Shown: piece after piece, positions 62,505 to 64,000 of the stretch | Layout of the letters: each line of letters opens with the position of its first letter | Numbering within the stretch: the stretch's first letter is position 1 | Assembly: GCF_036417845.1 (NCBI RefSeq) | Contig: NC_089983.1 | Span: 19,373,207 to 19,437,206, forward strand | Direction: 5' to 3' | DNA length: 64,000 nucleotides | Source of the DNA: Apteryx mantelli | Taxonomy: Eukaryota; Chordata; Aves; Apterygiformes; Apterygidae | The notes under the pieces: model-generated | Seen by the model: the letters and a program-made list of their open reading frames with translations, nothing else | Told to the model about the DNA's origin: nothing | Database searches by the model: none | Translations under genes and position numbers: made by a program

Positions 62505-64000
62505 CTGTAATAATAAAACAAGCACAATACAAAGGTCATTAAAAGAGAATCCCCAAAAGGCTTTTTTGAGGAGGAATATTAAAATGAAATTGTACAGGTG
62601 TCCTGGTCAAACACACACCTTGCTCCTTGAAAGTTATGATTCAAACAACAAAAGCACTTAAAAAAAAAATGTTGAGAAGGATGGATGTACGCATTTTCCC
62701 TGATCAATTTATTGAGAAATTTCCCATTTGGAGTGTCTGTTGCACGAGGTGGTGCAATGTGATGGTTATGGAGGGGAACAGCAGAACAGCGTCACTTCCC
62801 ATGTCCTCCCTCTCATCCTTGAATCAGCCTTGGGGGCGGCGTACAACGGAGGGCTCCAGGGAAGGGCGCCAGCTTTATACTTGCGCACTTGATGGCTGCC
62901 AGCTTAACTCTGTATCAGCTAAAGGCATGTGTTGCTGCCCAAGGTGGTGAAGGCAGTAGTAAATGACTTTAGATGGGGAAAACCAAAACACATATAGTCC
63001 CTTCCTTTCTACACCCAGGGCCTTAAATAGCCTGCCATCAGGCATTTATTCAGGAAACCTAAATTTACCTACAACACCTGTACCCAAATCATCTGACTTT
63101 CAAGAGTGCTGATCACCCATAATTCACAGGCTGCAGCAGAACCTGTGAGCACAGGACACTGCCAAGGAGCCTAGGAAAAATCACATTTTAAGTGCCTAAC
63201 ATTAACTCCAAGTTTTAATTTTTTTCTCTTAGCTTTCTTTAGCTCTTTTTTTCTAGGCCAAAATGAGGCTGATGACTTGTGCCGTCTGTCCCATCACTCC
63301 CTCTCTCCCCCACCAAATAACTTAAACTGTTGGATCAATTTCAGTTCAATCTGATGAAGAAGCAGAAATCCCAAAGAGATTATATTTCCACAATTTGTGA
63401 TAACTGACAGCTGTTTGGAGAGAAGAGCCTCAAAATAATGGCCTCACTGAGGAAAAGGCATTGTACCTTTTCAAAAGACAGGATCCATCAGTGTTCAAGC
63501 GCTGATTTGCCAACCAGCCCACATATTGCCCCATAGCCACTTGCCCAACAACAGGAAAGGGAAGACTGGGGTGTAGTGAGAAGGAGGATTTTGGGAAGGT
63601 GTCGAGAATATTTTGGCAGCAGGGGGGATCACAGAAATCAAGCGTCATTAGTTTGGCAGAACCATTTGTGTTTACTTAAAACCAAACTACCATGCATTTG
63701 AAACAGAGCATAAAATCCCTGTGATTTGGCCATCGCTCCCATTCACCTACATCACCCCAGCTATCTGTTCGTGGGCTCCCTTATTCCCTCTTGACCTTGC
63801 AAGAAGCATTCTGTGCTAAAGCTGGAGCGGTCTGGTCAGCAACGCTGCACATAACCAAACACCACTGGACAAGCTAAAGAGGTGTCAAATGTCTGTTGGG
63901 TGATTATCAGAAAACAACATGCAGCACTTCTAGATTTTATTCTGCAATTTTGTCACATCCCATCTGAATGTTCTTCCTTTATGCTTCCGTTTCCTCTTCT
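62505..64000 (-). other. PMS1: PMS1 intron (3' part)
   Basis: The downstream part of a PMS1 intron whose 5' exon is outside the window. I looked for the preceding exon (human text around AVIWQKSRVSDHKMAL) and did not find it. Overlapping frames at 62627-62950 (plus) and 63430-63648 (minus) have no family match. Nothing else was recognised. Confidence 0.8.

Noticed and set aside
62627..62950. 107-codon plus-strand open frame
   Set aside because: It runs antisense to PMS1 within an intron, shows no family match, and its cysteine-rich end looks incidental.
63430..64000. A further upstream PMS1 exon
   Set aside because: I searched by eye for the expected transducer/ATPase text on the minus strand with an acceptor and donor and found none. 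The preceding exon is probably beyond the window.

Overview
The window is vertebrate nuclear DNA from a sauropsid, most likely a bird. The case rests on an avian-style CR1 LINE tail (repeats of an ATTCTGTGA-type unit at 52402-52420), a second, decayed CR1 at about 9.56-12.29 kb, low overall repeat density, and spliced genes with GT-AG introns. There are no prokaryotic operons, CRISPR arrays or phage genes.

Two protein-coding genes are certain, and they converge tail to tail. (1) MSTN (myostatin/GDF8), plus strand: bases 1-503 are the end of the last intron and 504-884 the complete last coding exon, encoding the end of the propeptide, an RSRR furin site and the whole 109-residue mature growth factor; a 3' UTR follows with a poly(A) signal at 1856-1861. 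(2) PMS1, a MutL-family mismatch-repair protein, minus strand: seven coding exons between 62504 and 37670 whose phases join without error into 701 codons plus stop. They cover the end of the N-terminal ATPase/transducer region, the linker with its HMG box, and the C-terminal MLH1-binding region. The first roughly 215-220 residues lie beyond 64000. The same two convergent neighbours occur in the mammalian locus (recalled).

About 36 kb between MSTN and PMS1 (1.9-37.4 kb) holds no protein gene I recognise. It contains the decayed, nearly full-length CR1, a piece of an ancient interspersed repeat near 25.1 kb, simple repeats, a textbook G-quadruplex motif at 22185-22200, two GC-rich islets (about 21.03-21.27 and 32.76-32.89 kb), and a strong orphan CpG island at 36.43-37.03 kb just past the PMS1 3' end.

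The PMS1 introns hold the most unusual item. At about 43.6-46.6 kb on the minus strand is a decayed DIRS-type (tyrosine-recombinase) retrotransposon, with recognisable reverse transcriptase (YLDDW), RNase H (TDNT) and tyrosine-recombinase remnants in the expected order and a probable gag stretch upstream. DIRS elements are, as far as I recall, absent or very rare in birds. A second, well-preserved 5'-truncated CR1 lies 132 bp upstream of a PMS1 splice acceptor and in the same orientation as the gene. Most other open frames in the window are short chance ORFs in AT-rich noncoding DNA.
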